A DNA stretch of 52,400 nucleotides, taken from the NCBI GenBank assembly GCA_903875465.1, contig CAIQWB010000146.1, forward strand, positions 1 to 52,400. The letters run 5' to 3'. Under the pieces are notes generated by a model. That model worked only from the letters and a program-made list of their open reading frames with translations, was not told the DNA's origin and made no database searches. A program made the position numbers and the translations under genes. This DNA comes from an uncultured Verrucomicrobia subdivision 3 bacterium. GTDB taxonomy: Bacteria; Verrucomicrobiota; Verrucomicrobiia; Limisphaerales; UBA11358. Positions 1 to 8,507 of this stretch are shown in pieces. Within the stretch, counting starts at the first letter, position 1. Each line of letters starts with the position of its first letter.

Positions 1-66
1 AGTTCGATCAAGGTAAAGGCCTGGCGGGAGGGTGAATGGGAAATTCTCATGTTATTTTTTAAAATT

Positions 67-126
67 GGGCCGGCACCAGACGGTGCCGGCCCAAGTGTTT
101 AGGCGGGGCGATTCACTCGCCCCGCC
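67..126 (-). terminator. Two tandem hairpins downstream of the triple-module secreted protein gene
   Basis: The first hairpin has an 11-bp perfect stem (67-77 with 82-92, 4-nt loop). Read on the minus strand it is followed by an A/T-rich run containing TTTT. The second has a 10-bp perfect stem (102-111 with 117-126, 5-nt loop). Both lie just beyond the stop codon at 138, so they fit tandem transcription terminators for the minus-strand gene. The T-tract is imperfect, so intrinsic termination is likely but not certain. Confidence 0.6.
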
Positions 127-137
127 CGGGAGGAGTG

Positions 138-2660
138 TTATTGAATCGAGATGCGGTAGAAACGATGGGCCAGTCCGGTGGTGGAATCCGGCACCGTGGC
201 GGCCGAACCCGTGCCGCTCACGGAACTCAGGGTGGTCCAGGTCGTATCCGTCAAGTTGTTTTTGTACTGCACCGTATAGGTGAAGCCGCTCTGCGTGGGG
301 AAGGTCACCTGGCAACCCCCGCTGGTCACGTGGGCGGTCACCGACGGTGCGGTCGGCGCGCTGTTCGCGTAGAAATACACGTTGTCGAAGTAGAAGTTAC
401 CCTGCTGCACGCCGGGGCCGCTGATGTCCCCATTGTCAATCCACAGCAACTGGCTGAGGTGAGTCAGGTCTATCGCAGGATTCAACGCGGTGAAGGCCGT
501 GAGCGGAATGTCCAGGCTCACCCAATGATTGCTGGTGATCACCCCAGTGCCGGCAGAATAAATCACTTCAGGAGCCGCGCCATTAAGGGTGCTGACCAGC
601 TTGATGGCCAGTTGGTTGGCCGTGGTCCACACGTCAACATGCAAGCCCACGCAGCCGCTGGCATCCACGTCCGTGCCGCCGCTATAATCAGGGTTGAGCT
701 CCACGCCGAAGTATTGGAGTCCCAGATAGGATTTAACCAAACGACCACTGGTGACCGTAAAATCACCGGAACCGGAGGCCGCGCCCCACGGATAGAAGTT
801 GATGGCCGGAGCATTGGAATAGGTGCCGCTGCTGTTCCACAGCGAGATCACCTTGGACTGCGGCCGGGTGGGAGTGGGCGCGTTGGTGGTCGGATAATTC
901 GGGGGCGGCGGGGTCACTACCACGTTGCTCGAAATCAGGACCTGGCCCAAGCTGGCCACCGTGGCCGGATTGGCATCCGGTCCCACCGTTTCAAAACCAT
1001 ATTGCACATGGTCACCAGCGCCCGCAACCCAGTTCAGGGTAAACCGGCTTCCGCCCACAAGCGGCAGGTTGGTGCCCACAAAGGAGGAGTAATTGGGGGC
1101 AAAGTCTTTGATGAAGACAGTGGAGGTATACGGGGCCACCAGGGTGTTGCTAATGCAATAGCCAGTGAAGGTGATGGACTGGCCGGCCAGCCCGTCGTTT
1201 TGCACATAGAAACTGGCGTCACAAATCTTGTTGCCCGAACCATCCGGATTCGCCCAATAAGCGTCGCTGGCATTGTAGGTATTGACGTTGGGAGCGAGGG
1301 TGACCACCGGTCCATTGAAGGTGGCCGGCAAGGCACCAGTGCCCCAACCACTGCCAAATTGATACGCGCCGCCCTTGCTCGGGAGGTCGGAGACATTCAT
1401 GTAACCCTGCCAGGCTTGGGCGGGGTCCACATAAACCGTGGAGGCAAACTGATTGTAGAAGTAAATGTTGTCGAAGTAAAAGACGCCGTTGCGCACACCG
1501 GAGCCGGCAATGTCCCCATTGTCCACCCACAAAAGCTGGCTGATATGGGTCAAATCCAAGTTGGGCGCCAGGGCAGTGAAAGCCGCGACGGGAATGTCCA
1601 GACTCACCCAATGGTTGCTGGTGATCACACCGCTGCTGGCAGGATAAATCAATTCCGGGGCCGCGCCGTTGTCGGTGCTGACCAGTTTGATGGCCAGTTG
1701 GTCGGCCGTCGTCCAGACATCCAAGTGCAAGGTGTTGAAACCGCTCACGTCCTCGTCAGCTCCGCCCAAATAATCAGAATCGGCTTCCACCCCGGCGTAA
1801 TTCAAGCCGATGTAGGATTTGAGCACACTGCCCAATTTATTGGTAAAATCACCCAAACTCCGGGCAGAACTCCAATTGGCGTAAAAATTGACATTGGGGG
1901 CATTAACATATTTGCCACTGCTGTTGTAGAGGGCCAGCACATTGGTGGCTGGCTGGCTGGGCGTGGGAGCATTGACCGTCGGGGCCGGGGTGGCCGGTGG
2001 GGCCACCACCACCAAATTGGTGCTGGCACCGAAATACACGTTGTCGATGTAGTAATCGGCGGGCGAGTCTTCCCCGGCATTATTAATGATCCAGCCCAAT
2101 TGTTGGATGCTGGTCAGATTCAAGGCCGGAGCAGAGGATACAAACTGCTTCAAAGGCAAATCCAGCCCAATCCAGCCATTGTTGGTGATCACGCCACTGG
2201 CGGCCGTGTAGGTAATATCGGCACTCACGCCCGCTGTGTCCACGATGCGGACGGCAAAACTGTCGCCATTCGGCGTAAAGACATCCAGGTGCAAATTGGT
2301 GCAACCCGCGACATTCTGCACATGGCCTTCAAAACCCACCCCGGTGAAGAGCAGGCCTTGATACCCCTTGACCACGTTGGTTGTGCCATCAATGGTGAAA
2401 TCCCCAAACGAACTCCACTGCCCGCTCCACCAGACTTCGTAAAAATTGACCCCGGGGATGTTGGTGTAGGTGGCGGTGCTGTTATAAAGTGAAATGACAT
2501 GGCCCGCCGGGAGGGTCGGGGTATTGGCAGGAATGAGGGGCTGTGCCTGGCCGGTCGCGGCTCCCAGCAGTAGCGCACCCAGGGCCATGGGCAGGGTGAT
2601 GGCCGAAGCCCATCGGGCCAGCCCGGCCGCGCGCGTGTTGTTTAACGTAGTTTTGTTCAT
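138..2660 (-). CDS. Secreted protein with three repeated carbohydrate-binding-like modules
   Basis: An 840-residue protein with a signal peptide (about 1-40, ending GQAQ). Three homologous modules of about 160 residues lie at roughly 54-211, 241-402 and 604-764. Each begins with a VISLYNS/VLALYNS/VISLWNS-type strand, contains an LHxDVxT segment and ends with YxDNVYF. A different region, about 410-580 (AWQGYMNVSDLP...), sits between modules 2 and 3. The last 60 residues (YTVQYKNNLTDTTW...HRFYRISIQ) match the C-terminal module of other secreted proteins in the window. No catalytic residues were recognised. Similar VISxFSD-type modules accompany glycoside hydrolases in Bacteroidetes and Verrucomicrobia, so a carbohydrate-binding role is inferred. 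The start is the ATG at 2660, directly before the signal peptide. Confidence 0.75.
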   Translation of the reverse strand: MNKTTLNNTRAAGLARWASAITLPMALGALLLGAATGQAQPLIPANTPTLPAGHVISLYNSTATYTNIPGVNFYEVWWSGQWSSFGDFTIDGTTNVVKGYQGLLFTGVGFEGHVQNVAGCTNLHLDVFTPNGDSFAVRIVDTAGVSADITYTAASGVITNNGWIGLDLPLKQFVSSAPALNLTSIQQLGWIINNAGEDSPADYYIDNVYFGASTNLVVVAPPATPAPTVNAPTPSQPATNVLALYNSSGKYVNAPNVNFYANWSSARSLGDFTNKLGSVLKSYIGLNYAGVEADSDYLGGADEDVSGFNTLHLDVWTTADQLAIKLVSTDNGAAPELIYPASSGVITSNHWVSLDIPVAAFTALAPNLDLTHISQLLWVDNGDIAGSGVRNGVFYFDNIYFYNQFASTVYVDPAQAWQGYMNVSDLPSKGGAYQFGSGWGTGALPATFNGPVVTLAPNVNTYNASDAYWANPDGSGNKICDASFYVQNDGLAGQSITFTGYCISNTLVAPYTSTVFIKDFAPNYSSFVGTNLPLVGGSRFTLNWVAGAGDHVQYGFETVGPDANPATVASLGQVLISSNVVVTPPPPNYPTTNAPTPTRPQSKVISLWNSSGTYSNAPAINFYPWGAASGSGDFTVTSGRLVKSYLGLQYFGVELNPDYSGGTDVDASGCVGLHVDVWTTANQLAIKLVSTLNGAAPEVIYSAGTGVITSNHWVSLDIPLTAFTALNPAIDLTHLSQLLWIDNGDISGPGVQQGNFYFDNVYFYANSAPTAPSVTAHVTSGGCQVTFPTQSGFTYTVQYKNNLTDTTWTTLSSVSGTGSAATVPDSTTGLAHRFYRISIQ

Positions 2661-2827
2661 TGGCTCAGTTCAGGTTGCGTTGTCGTTTTGGTTGTTGTAA
2701 CCATTACCGACGGCGACGCTGCCACAGCAGGCGTTAACGTCAGATGGTGATTTCGACCTTACTATAATCGTTTCCGGCCAAAGGGCTAGCTCCCAAAGTG
2801 GATAGGATTTCATGCCCAAACCGAATA
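2661..2827. other. Intergenic region upstream of the triple-module protein gene
   Basis: About 167 bases between the minus-strand start at 2660 and the left target duplication of the small inserted element. It should hold the promoter of the minus-strand gene. I see no clear hairpin or operator, and none of the repeated motifs described elsewhere in the window. Confidence 0.4.
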
Positions 2828-2835
2828 AATTGGAA

Positions 2836-2860
2836 CGGAAGTATAAAGATAACGCAAGGC
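2836..2860 (+). repeat. Left terminal inverted repeat of the 634-bp element
   Basis: A 25-bp sequence matching the complement of 3445-3469 with a single A/G difference at its eighth base. It directly abuts the AATTGGAA duplication. Confidence 0.9.
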
Positions 2861-2895
2861 TTGCTTGACGCGGAGACCGCTGGCTGTTACCAACG

Positions 2896-3132
2896 GTGAT
2901 TATGAACGAACCTGAGCACCGCGATTTGGCAGCGCAAATACAAGCACTTACAGCGAATCTTAAAAATTGTGAAACACTCACGCCAAATGAGAAAACACAC
3001 ATGGATGCGCTTGAAATAGAGCGTGTGCGTTTGACGCATAGTGCTTTTGGGCCGGGCTACAAAAAAAGGCCACCAAGCGGAAACCCAGAAAGCGATGAAG
3101 AGCCAACGGACCTCAATAAAGGCTTCTTCTGA
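2896..3132 (+). CDS. Small orphan protein carried by the 634-bp element (cargo 1)
   Basis: A 78-residue ORF with a GTG start at 2896; an in-frame ATG at 2902 is an alternative. The N-terminal half (about 5-45) is predicted helical (DLAAQIQALTANLKNCE). The C-terminal third is charged and proline-rich (KKRPPSGNPESDEEP). There is no signal peptide or membrane segment, and I recognise no family. Its composition is more AT-rich than the neighbouring genes, in line with arrival on the element. There is no convincing ribosome-binding site, as for most genes here. That it is translated is uncertain; the second ORF 42 bp downstream in the same direction supports a two-gene cargo. Confidence 0.45.
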   Translation: MIMNEPEHRDLAAQIQALTANLKNCETLTPNEKTHMDALEIERVRLTHSAFGPGYKKRPPSGNPESDEEPTDLNKGFF

Positions 3133-3174
3133 CCACCAAGCAATTGCTTTTAAACTCCTAATTATCAACGACAT

Positions 3175-3429
3175 ATGAGCAATAATTTTGAACCGACAAT
3201 TGATCCTAAAAACCTTTCAGACCGGGCGTTGATTCTGTTTCTGCTGCATGAGGTAACAGCGTTGCGGGGTCAGGTTTTGGTTCTGGATAACATTCTTCAC
3301 GGAAGGGTGCCGGGCGACAGTGCCGCAGCACAAAGATTGTTTGACCACTGCCATAAGGAGGTTTTTGCCGCACTTGCTGAAAACTTGAAACTTGCCGACA
3401 TGCAACGGCAAGACCCTGCATCAAATTAA
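3175..3429 (+). CDS. Small orphan protein carried by the 634-bp element (cargo 2)
   Basis: An 84-residue ORF with an ATG at 3175, ending 15 bp before the right terminal repeat. It is predicted largely helical (SDRALILFLLHEVTALRGQV, then HCHKEVFAALAENLK), with no signal peptide and no catalytic motif that I recognise. It follows cargo 1 by 42 bp on the same strand, so the two may be cotranscribed. A two-gene cargo could be a toxin-antitoxin or regulatory pair, but nothing in the residues shows this. The function is unknown. Confidence 0.5.
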   Translation: MSNNFEPTIDPKNLSDRALILFLLHEVTALRGQVLVLDNILHGRVPGDSAAAQRLFDHCHKEVFAALAENLKLADMQRQDPASN

Positions 3430-3444
3430 GCCCGCCACATAGCC

Positions 3445-3469
3445 GCCTTGCGTTATCTTTACACTTCCG
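3445..3469 (-). repeat. Right terminal inverted repeat of the 634-bp element
   Basis: The inverted partner of 2836-2860 (24/25 identity). It directly abuts the right AATTGGAA duplication at 3470-3477. Confidence 0.9.
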
Positions 3470-3523
3470 AATTGGAATTTTGAGGCTTGAAGCGGCCTGC
3501 CAGCGGGGAGTTTTTGGGACGAG

Positions 3524-4150
3524 CTATTTCCCCGACTTGAATTTCAAGGCCGCTTCCGTCCGGGAATGGACGTGCAATTTTTGGTAGATGTGCTTGAGAT
3601 GAAAGCGTACTGCTGCCACGGTTACTGAAAGCCGGTCGCAAATTTCCTTGTTGGACAACCCATGCACCACCAATTCCAGCACCTCGCGCTCGCGCGGCGT
3701 CAGTTCCTCGACGACCGTGCTGACAGTGGCTTGCTCGCGAAAATAACCGATCACCTTCCGGGCGATCTCACCACTCATGGCCCCACCTCCCAATTGAACC
3801 TCGTTCATGGCGTGCAGGACCTCTTCCGGGGTGGAACGTTTGAGCAAATACCCCGAAGCCCCGGCCCGTAACGCGCGGAAAATCCGGTCCGGATCTTCAT
3901 AAACCGTCACCATGATTGCCTTCACTGAGGGCAGCAGCTCTTTCAAACGCGCCACACAATCCACTCCCGACATGTTCGGCAGCTGGATGTCCATCAAGAC
4001 CAGTTCAGGTTCCAGCTTGGGCAGGACCTTTAAGGCCTCCTCGGCGGAGGAACAGGTCCCCACGCAGCGGAAGTCGGGCGAGAGATTGACAATGGTCTCC
4101 AATCCCTCACGGGTGGTTTTGTTATCTTCAACGATGGCAACTTTGGTCAT
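3524..4150 (-). CDS. NarL/FixJ-type response regulator (pair 1)
   Basis: A 208-residue DNA-binding response regulator. The receiver domain (1-120) has the acidic cluster ED at 8-9, phosphoacceptor D54 (VLMDIQLP), T82 and K104 (YLLKRS). The C-terminal LuxR/GerE helix-turn-helix (about 149-203) begins LTPREREVLELVVHGLSNKEI. Its ATG overlaps the stop of the upstream kinase gene by 4 bp (ATGA, 4147-4150), so the two are almost certainly cotranslated and form a cognate pair. The targets are unknown. The nearest minus-strand gene downstream is the triple-module secreted protein, beyond the inserted element. Confidence 0.93.
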   Translation of the reverse strand: MTKVAIVEDNKTTREGLETIVNLSPDFRCVGTCSSAEEALKVLPKLEPELVLMDIQLPNMSGVDCVARLKELLPSVKAIMVTVYEDPDRIFRALRAGASGYLLKRSTPEEVLHAMNEVQLGGGAMSGEIARKVIGYFREQATVSTVVEELTPREREVLELVVHGLSNKEICDRLSVTVAAVRFHLKHIYQKLHVHSRTEAALKFKSGK

Positions 4151-6267
4151 GGCACTGGCCCTTCCAAGGGCAAACTAAATTGCACCGTGGTTCCGCGATT
4201 CAGCTCGCTCTGGATGTCACAGTGGCCGCCCAGTTTGGCCATGCGTTCCTGCATGCTGGCCAGACCGTCGCTGCCCGGCTGCCGGACCGGACCGGTGAAG
4301 CCACGCCCATTGTCGGAAACCACGATCCGTAATTGTTGCCCGACCACATTCATTTCAATATGAACCTGGGAGGCGCCGGAATGCCGCACAGCATTGTTGA
4401 GCGCCTCTTTGAAGGCAAGAAAAACCCCGTGGCGCAGACGGGAATCCAGCGGGGCCACGGGAAAGGTCTCCGCCACACTCAAACGACAGGCCATGCCCGC
4501 GAGATTGAGAAACCGCTGGGCGAACAAGGAATAATAACTCGCCAGTGACGCCACCGAGTCGTATTTGGGATTCACCGCCCAGACAATTTCATCCAGCGTG
4601 GCCACCACCGCCCGGGACACATGCACCAGTTTGTCCAAATGCCCATCGCGGGTTTCCTGGGAGAGCGACGGGGTCTTGATCAGCGACCCCAGCATGCCCA
4701 CCTCGGTGAGGGTGGCCCCCAGTTCATCATGCAAATCCTGCGCCACGCGGGTGCGCTCCTGTTCGATTTCGCGCCGGCGCTCAGCCAGTTGCCGCTCCTG
4801 AATTTGAATTTCCAGCTCCCGGCCCCGTTCCGCCACCTGCCGGCGGAGCACCGCCACCCAGGCGAAGGCCGCCAGCGCCACCACCCCCACAATTATGGCC
4901 ATGCCCAGCACCCGGCGCAGAGTCCACCACGAGGGGGCTTCCACCAACTGGACATCGGCAATGGAGCGCATTTGCAGGCGAAACGCCTTGGCCCGCCACA
5001 AATCCCCGGCCTGCCAGGTGCCTGGCTCGATCCGACACACCCCGGTGACGGCCACGCGGCTGCCATTTTCCAAGCCCACCAGGGGGTCGCTGCCGTCCAA
5101 CCCGCCCAAAAACGCCTGGAAGATAAAATTGCCCGCTTGCAATACCAAATACCGGTCCGTCCCGTGCAGGGCCCGGTCGAGGACTTTGGCGGTCACTTGA
5201 ATCAACCGGCAGTCGTACTTGCCATTCAAGGCCTCATCCGGCAGGACCGCCAGGGGTGCCACCGGCGGGCCGGGGGCGATTTTACGATAGATGGAATCCT
5301 GCAGGACTGGCGTGTAATCGCCCTGGCTTACAAAGCCCAGGGCCTCCACCTGGTCCCCCAGGGCCAGCGGGGATTCGCCTTTAGTCTGCACTTCCACGCC
5401 TTCATCCCCTTCCTGCAAAAACAATTCCTTGCCGGGGGCACTATAAATGACCCGACCTGCCACCTTCACCCGCCGGCCAAAGGAGCCCTGCGGGGTGAAT
5501 TGCAGCAGGCTGCCCATGGGCCTAACGGGGCCGGCATACGGATCCGCTGGGGCCGGGGATTCCAGCATGAAATCTTCCGGGCGCGGCACCATCAAGCGGA
5601 TGGCAAACAACTGCCGCCGGTGATTAAATTGCGTGGAACACACCCCGCGCACGCGGACCGTGCTATCCGGCAGGGCCTCCATCCGGTCCACTGGCAGTTT
5701 GGGTGCGTAAACCGACAGGCGGCCACCGCCCGTGGTAATTTCGACCAGAAAATATTGGTTGGTTGCCAGAAACTCCACCGACCGCACCACCCCGCTGATC
5801 TCCACCAACTGGCTGTCTTCCTTGCCGCTGGCAATGTCCTCGTAACTCACCCGCTTGGGTTCGGGGAGCGCGGCCTGGCCGACCACACGGATTTCCTGCG
5901 GCACGACGATGGGTGCGTATTCCCCCGGGCTGGTGGTCCCCTGCACCTCCACCAACTGGCCGGGGATCAAATGCACGGGCAATCCGGCATCGAACAGGTA
6001 CACCCCGGAGGTGTCATCCTGAATAAACCGGGAAAAGAGGCTCTCCTCATAAAAGGTGACGACGCCGCGCAAGGTCACACGCCGGTGCTGTTGGGCCTCG
6101 GCGGCGGTCATGCTGCGCACCTCCGCCACGGTGTGCAAGGCCGTATTGGTGGGCTGGGCGGCCGCCGGCCGGACGCCAGCCGCCCACACCAGCAGCCAAA
6201 CCAGGAGCCACCCGCCGGCGGCCCATGGTGAACGATTCAATCCGGCATGCGGGGTGGTGGCAGTCAC
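4147..6267 (-). CDS. Membrane sensor histidine kinase with OB-fold-like periplasmic repeats (pair 1)
   Basis: A 706-residue kinase. An N-terminal hydrophobic segment or signal peptide (about 15-38) is followed by about 400 extracytoplasmic residues with three or four OB-fold-like units (near 60-130, 150-228, 262-330 and 345-435). Each has a VTLRGVVT/VEISGVVR-type strand and a later VxVxGxxS strand. A transmembrane helix lies at about 453-475, followed by a short coiled coil, a HisKA_3 domain with phosphoacceptor H513 (RTRVAQDLHDELGATL) and a HATPase domain (EALNNAVRHS at 621-630, DNGRGF at 652-657). The gene overlaps the downstream regulator by 4 bp. OB-fold modules in sensor regions often bind oligosaccharides or nucleic acids; a glycan ligand is inferred from the context. 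Confidence 0.9.
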   Translation of the reverse strand: MTATTPHAGLNRSPWAAGGWLLVWLLVWAAGVRPAAAQPTNTALHTVAEVRSMTAAEAQQHRRVTLRGVVTFYEESLFSRFIQDDTSGVYLFDAGLPVHLIPGQLVEVQGTTSPGEYAPIVVPQEIRVVGQAALPEPKRVSYEDIASGKEDSQLVEISGVVRSVEFLATNQYFLVEITTGGGRLSVYAPKLPVDRMEALPDSTVRVRGVCSTQFNHRRQLFAIRLMVPRPEDFMLESPAPADPYAGPVRPMGSLLQFTPQGSFGRRVKVAGRVIYSAPGKELFLQEGDEGVEVQTKGESPLALGDQVEALGFVSQGDYTPVLQDSIYRKIAPGPPVAPLAVLPDEALNGKYDCRLIQVTAKVLDRALHGTDRYLVLQAGNFIFQAFLGGLDGSDPLVGLENGSRVAVTGVCRIEPGTWQAGDLWRAKAFRLQMRSIADVQLVEAPSWWTLRRVLGMAIIVGVVALAAFAWVAVLRRQVAERGRELEIQIQERQLAERRREIEQERTRVAQDLHDELGATLTEVGMLGSLIKTPSLSQETRDGHLDKLVHVSRAVVATLDEIVWAVNPKYDSVASLASYYSLFAQRFLNLAGMACRLSVAETFPVAPLDSRLRHGVFLAFKEALNNAVRHSGASQVHIEMNVVGQQLRIVVSDNGRGFTGPVRQPGSDGLASMQERMAKLGGHCDIQSELNRGTTVQFSLPLEGPVP

Positions 6268-6713
6268 TCAATTCGTCAAAGCTTGGGTTATTAAGGAACC
6301 TCCAAGCTAATGCCTTTGCCCCGCCCAAAAGTCAACCGGCATTTGGGGTGAATGGTGGATGGCAGCAGGAAAAGGAAAGGCGCTGGCCGGGGCTGGGGCA
6401 GCCGATGACCGGGGGGGCGAATTTGGGGCCGAGCGGGTTAAACGCGGGATTAAAAAGTTATTAAAGAGCGGTAAAGATTATAAAATGGGCCGTTTTTGGA
6501 GACTTCTGTAACGGAGTACACCGCCTGGCGGAGGTCAGGCCGGGGCCGAAATGAGCCATTTTGACCCACAATAACCAGAGGACACCCAGCCGGATTACTC
6601 ACCATGCACGGCCAATGAGGGGGCGCGCCGGACGCGGCGGGTTTGGTTCATGGGACAAGCTTAATTAGTTTTTTACACTTACATAATTAGTAATGGTTAC
6701 ATTTCCAGATTGG
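6268..6713. other. 446-bp intergenic region between GH29 gene 1 and kinase 1
   Basis: It holds the upstream region of the minus-strand kinase gene (start 6267) and the 3' side of the GH29 gene ending at 6714. The only structures I see are a short perfect CCGCC-T-GGCGG dyad near 6525 and a tract around 6660-6700 with repeated AATTAG words. There is no convincing gene, tRNA or riboswitch, and no copy of the window's repeated motifs. Confidence 0.4.
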
Positions 6714-8471
6714 CTATTCTTCGGCGCGATACAGCTGCAATTCGGCCACGCCGGGGGAACCTTGGGGGCAATCCATGGTGAGGCGGAATTTCCGGGCCGT
6801 GACGGGCGGGAGGCTCTGGCAAGTGCCATGACCCTGGGTGGTTCCCCCGGCGATTTTGCGCCAGCCAGAAGCGTCAGCCACTTCGAGGGTGTAACTTTGA
6901 TGCAGGCGGGGCCAGACATCGGGCTCATCGAGGCCAAAGGCGCCAATGGCAGTCGGCTGGCCCAAATCCACCTCGAGCCAGGCGGATTTGACATTCCCGG
7001 GGGCACGCCAGCATTTTTGGCCGGAGCCGTCCAAGGCATGGGCGGGCTCGCTGCCCGGCAGCCAGGCGGATGCCTGGGCGGGGGCACCCGCCGAAGGCAC
7101 TGGTTGCAGGACCGGCGCCCCCTTGATTTCCAAGGCGACCACGGAATCGGCCGGGTCGGGCGCGGCGGCCGGCAGGGTCAACAGGAGCCGGCCATCCCGG
7201 GAGGCCACCGGCAGGGTACTGCCGGGCCGGGCCAACAGGGAAGCAGATTTGACTTCATTGGCCAGGGGCACCACGAGCCGGCCATCGTTCGGCCATTGAA
7301 AGATATGGAGGTACAGCAGGCTGCCTTTGCGGGTGGCGACGCCCCAGGGCAGGTACGCGAAGGGCCCGCGACTGGTTCCGTAAATGGAATCCCCATTCAC
7401 GCGCAGCCACTGGCCAATATCATGCAAGCGGGCGGTGCTGGCGGGGGGAAACTCGCCGGCCGAGGTGGGACCGATGTTGAGCAGGAAATTACCGCCCTTG
7501 GCGCATATTTCAGCGAGTTTGCGAATGAGTTCCGCGGAAGATTTCCAGTTCTGGTCGTAAGCGTTATAACCCCAGTGATCATTCATGGTCATGCAGGTCT
7601 CCCAATCGCCGGGATAGCCGGTGACCGGCACAAATTGCTCCGGCGTGGCCGTATCGCCGCCAAAGCCGCCGCCCAACCGATTATTGGTGACAAGGCCGGG
7701 GCGAAGTTTTACCAGCGCCGCCAGGGGAGCGATACGTTTGGGGGTCATATACAGCGGGGTGTCCCACCACAAAATATCCAGCGGGTAGCGGGTCAGGAGT
7801 TCCCGGACCTGCGGCACGGCGACCTGGTTTAAATAGGCATCGTAATCGCCTTTGTGCACGGGATCCCAACCGTCGCCCTCGGGGAAACCACTCTTGGCCC
7901 CGCCGGGATTGTTCCAATCCTGGGACTGGGAGTAATAGCAGCCGACTTTCAAGCCCTGGTCATGGGCGGCCTGGACGAGCGGCCCGACCAGATCCTGGCC
8001 ATAGGGCGTGGCATCGACGACGTTCCATTTGCTGGCAGCCGAGGGAAACATGGCGAACCCATCGTGGTGTTTCGCGGTGATGACGATATAGCGCATGCCG
8101 GCGTCCCGGGCCGTTTTGGCCCAGGCAGCAGGATCGTATTTTACGGGATTAAATTCCCGGGCATAGGCCTGGTATTCCGCCACGGGAATGCGGGCGGAGT
8201 TCATGATCCATTCGGCATAATTCGTATGGCTGCCGTATTTTCCGGCAGGCACGGAATAGACTCCCCAATGCAGGAAGAGGCCAAATTTGGCCTCCCGCCA
8301 CCAGGCCATGCGGGCGTCCCGCTGGGCGGGCGTCTCGGCGGACGCCGGCGGGCGGGTGGTGGTTTCGACGGTCACGCCCTCGGCGGGGGCGGGACCATTG
8401 GTGGCCGCGGAGGCAAGCTGGACCAGGCTGGCGGCCAGACACACATTCAGCAGGGGCATTTTCATAGGCAT
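6714..8471 (-). CDS. GH29 alpha-L-fucosidase with C-terminal F5/8-type module
   Basis: A 585-residue secreted enzyme predicted to release terminal alpha-L-fucose. After the signal peptide (about 1-24, LVQLASAAT) comes the GH29 catalytic domain, with motifs WWREAKFGLFLHWGVYSVPAG, ITAKHHDGFAMF and the probable nucleophile D237 in ILWWDTP. DWETCMTMN and the GGNFLLNIGPT strand follow. The last 120 residues or so (SAWLPGSEPAHALDGS...ARKFRLTM) resemble an F5/8 (discoidin) galactose-binding domain. The start is chosen at the ATG at 8471; ATG codons at 8465 and 8459 are also possible. Only 36 bp separate it from the preceding GH29 gene, so it is the last gene of a probable minus-strand operon from 15427. 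It resembles the GH29 at 32551-34086 closely enough to suggest duplication. Confidence 0.92.
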   Translation of the reverse strand: MPMKMPLLNVCLAASLVQLASAATNGPAPAEGVTVETTTRPPASAETPAQRDARMAWWREAKFGLFLHWGVYSVPAGKYGSHTNYAEWIMNSARIPVAEYQAYAREFNPVKYDPAAWAKTARDAGMRYIVITAKHHDGFAMFPSAASKWNVVDATPYGQDLVGPLVQAAHDQGLKVGCYYSQSQDWNNPGGAKSGFPEGDGWDPVHKGDYDAYLNQVAVPQVRELLTRYPLDILWWDTPLYMTPKRIAPLAALVKLRPGLVTNNRLGGGFGGDTATPEQFVPVTGYPGDWETCMTMNDHWGYNAYDQNWKSSAELIRKLAEICAKGGNFLLNIGPTSAGEFPPASTARLHDIGQWLRVNGDSIYGTSRGPFAYLPWGVATRKGSLLYLHIFQWPNDGRLVVPLANEVKSASLLARPGSTLPVASRDGRLLLTLPAAAPDPADSVVALEIKGAPVLQPVPSAGAPAQASAWLPGSEPAHALDGSGQKCWRAPGNVKSAWLEVDLGQPTAIGAFGLDEPDVWPRLHQSYTLEVADASGWRKIAGGTTQGHGTCQSLPPVTARKFRLTMDCPQGSPGVAELQLYRAEE

Positions 8472-8507
8472 ATTCAATTCGAAAGAGGTTTGGTGGGGAA
8501 CATACGT

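Larger units (their letters stand above)
2828..3477. mobile_element. Non-autonomous transposon-like element with 25-bp TIRs and 8-bp target duplication
   Basis: Terminal inverted repeats lie at 2836-2860 and 3445-3469 and match at 24 of 25 positions (left CGGAAGTATAAAG..., right complement CGGAAGTGTAAAG..., both ending AACGCAAGGC). Immediately outside them is a perfect 8-bp direct repeat, AATTGGAA, at 2828-2835 and 3470-3477, as expected for a target-site duplication. The 634-bp interior is visibly more AT-rich than its surroundings. It has no transposase, only two small plus-strand ORFs. Families that make 8-bp duplications include IS66, IS256, ISAs1, ISL3 and IS1595; I cannot assign one. 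Mobilisation in trans by a relative elsewhere in the genome is inferred. Confidence 0.88.

Noticed and set aside
135-2492. Very long open frame (785 codons) on the plus strand opposite the triple-module protein
   Set aside because: It has no signal or domain, and its composition (Gly/His/Arg-rich) is that of a mirror frame of a high-GC coding strand. The minus-strand protein has a signal peptide and repeated modules.
2670-3174. Minus-strand frames across the 634-bp element
   Set aside because: They cross the terminal repeat or are antisense to the cargo ORFs, with Trp/Cys-rich products typical of spurious frames.
2836-3469. Integron gene cassette with an attC-like palindrome (GTTATCT / AGATAAC)
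   Set aside because: The inverted sequences are 600 bp apart rather than folding into one attC, the GTTRRRY consensus is not met, and an exact 8-bp flanking duplication indicates transposition.
4621-6231. 536-codon plus-strand frame opposite kinase 1
   Set aside because: It is antisense to a kinase with complete catalytic motifs; the product is His/Gln/Pro-rich and featureless.
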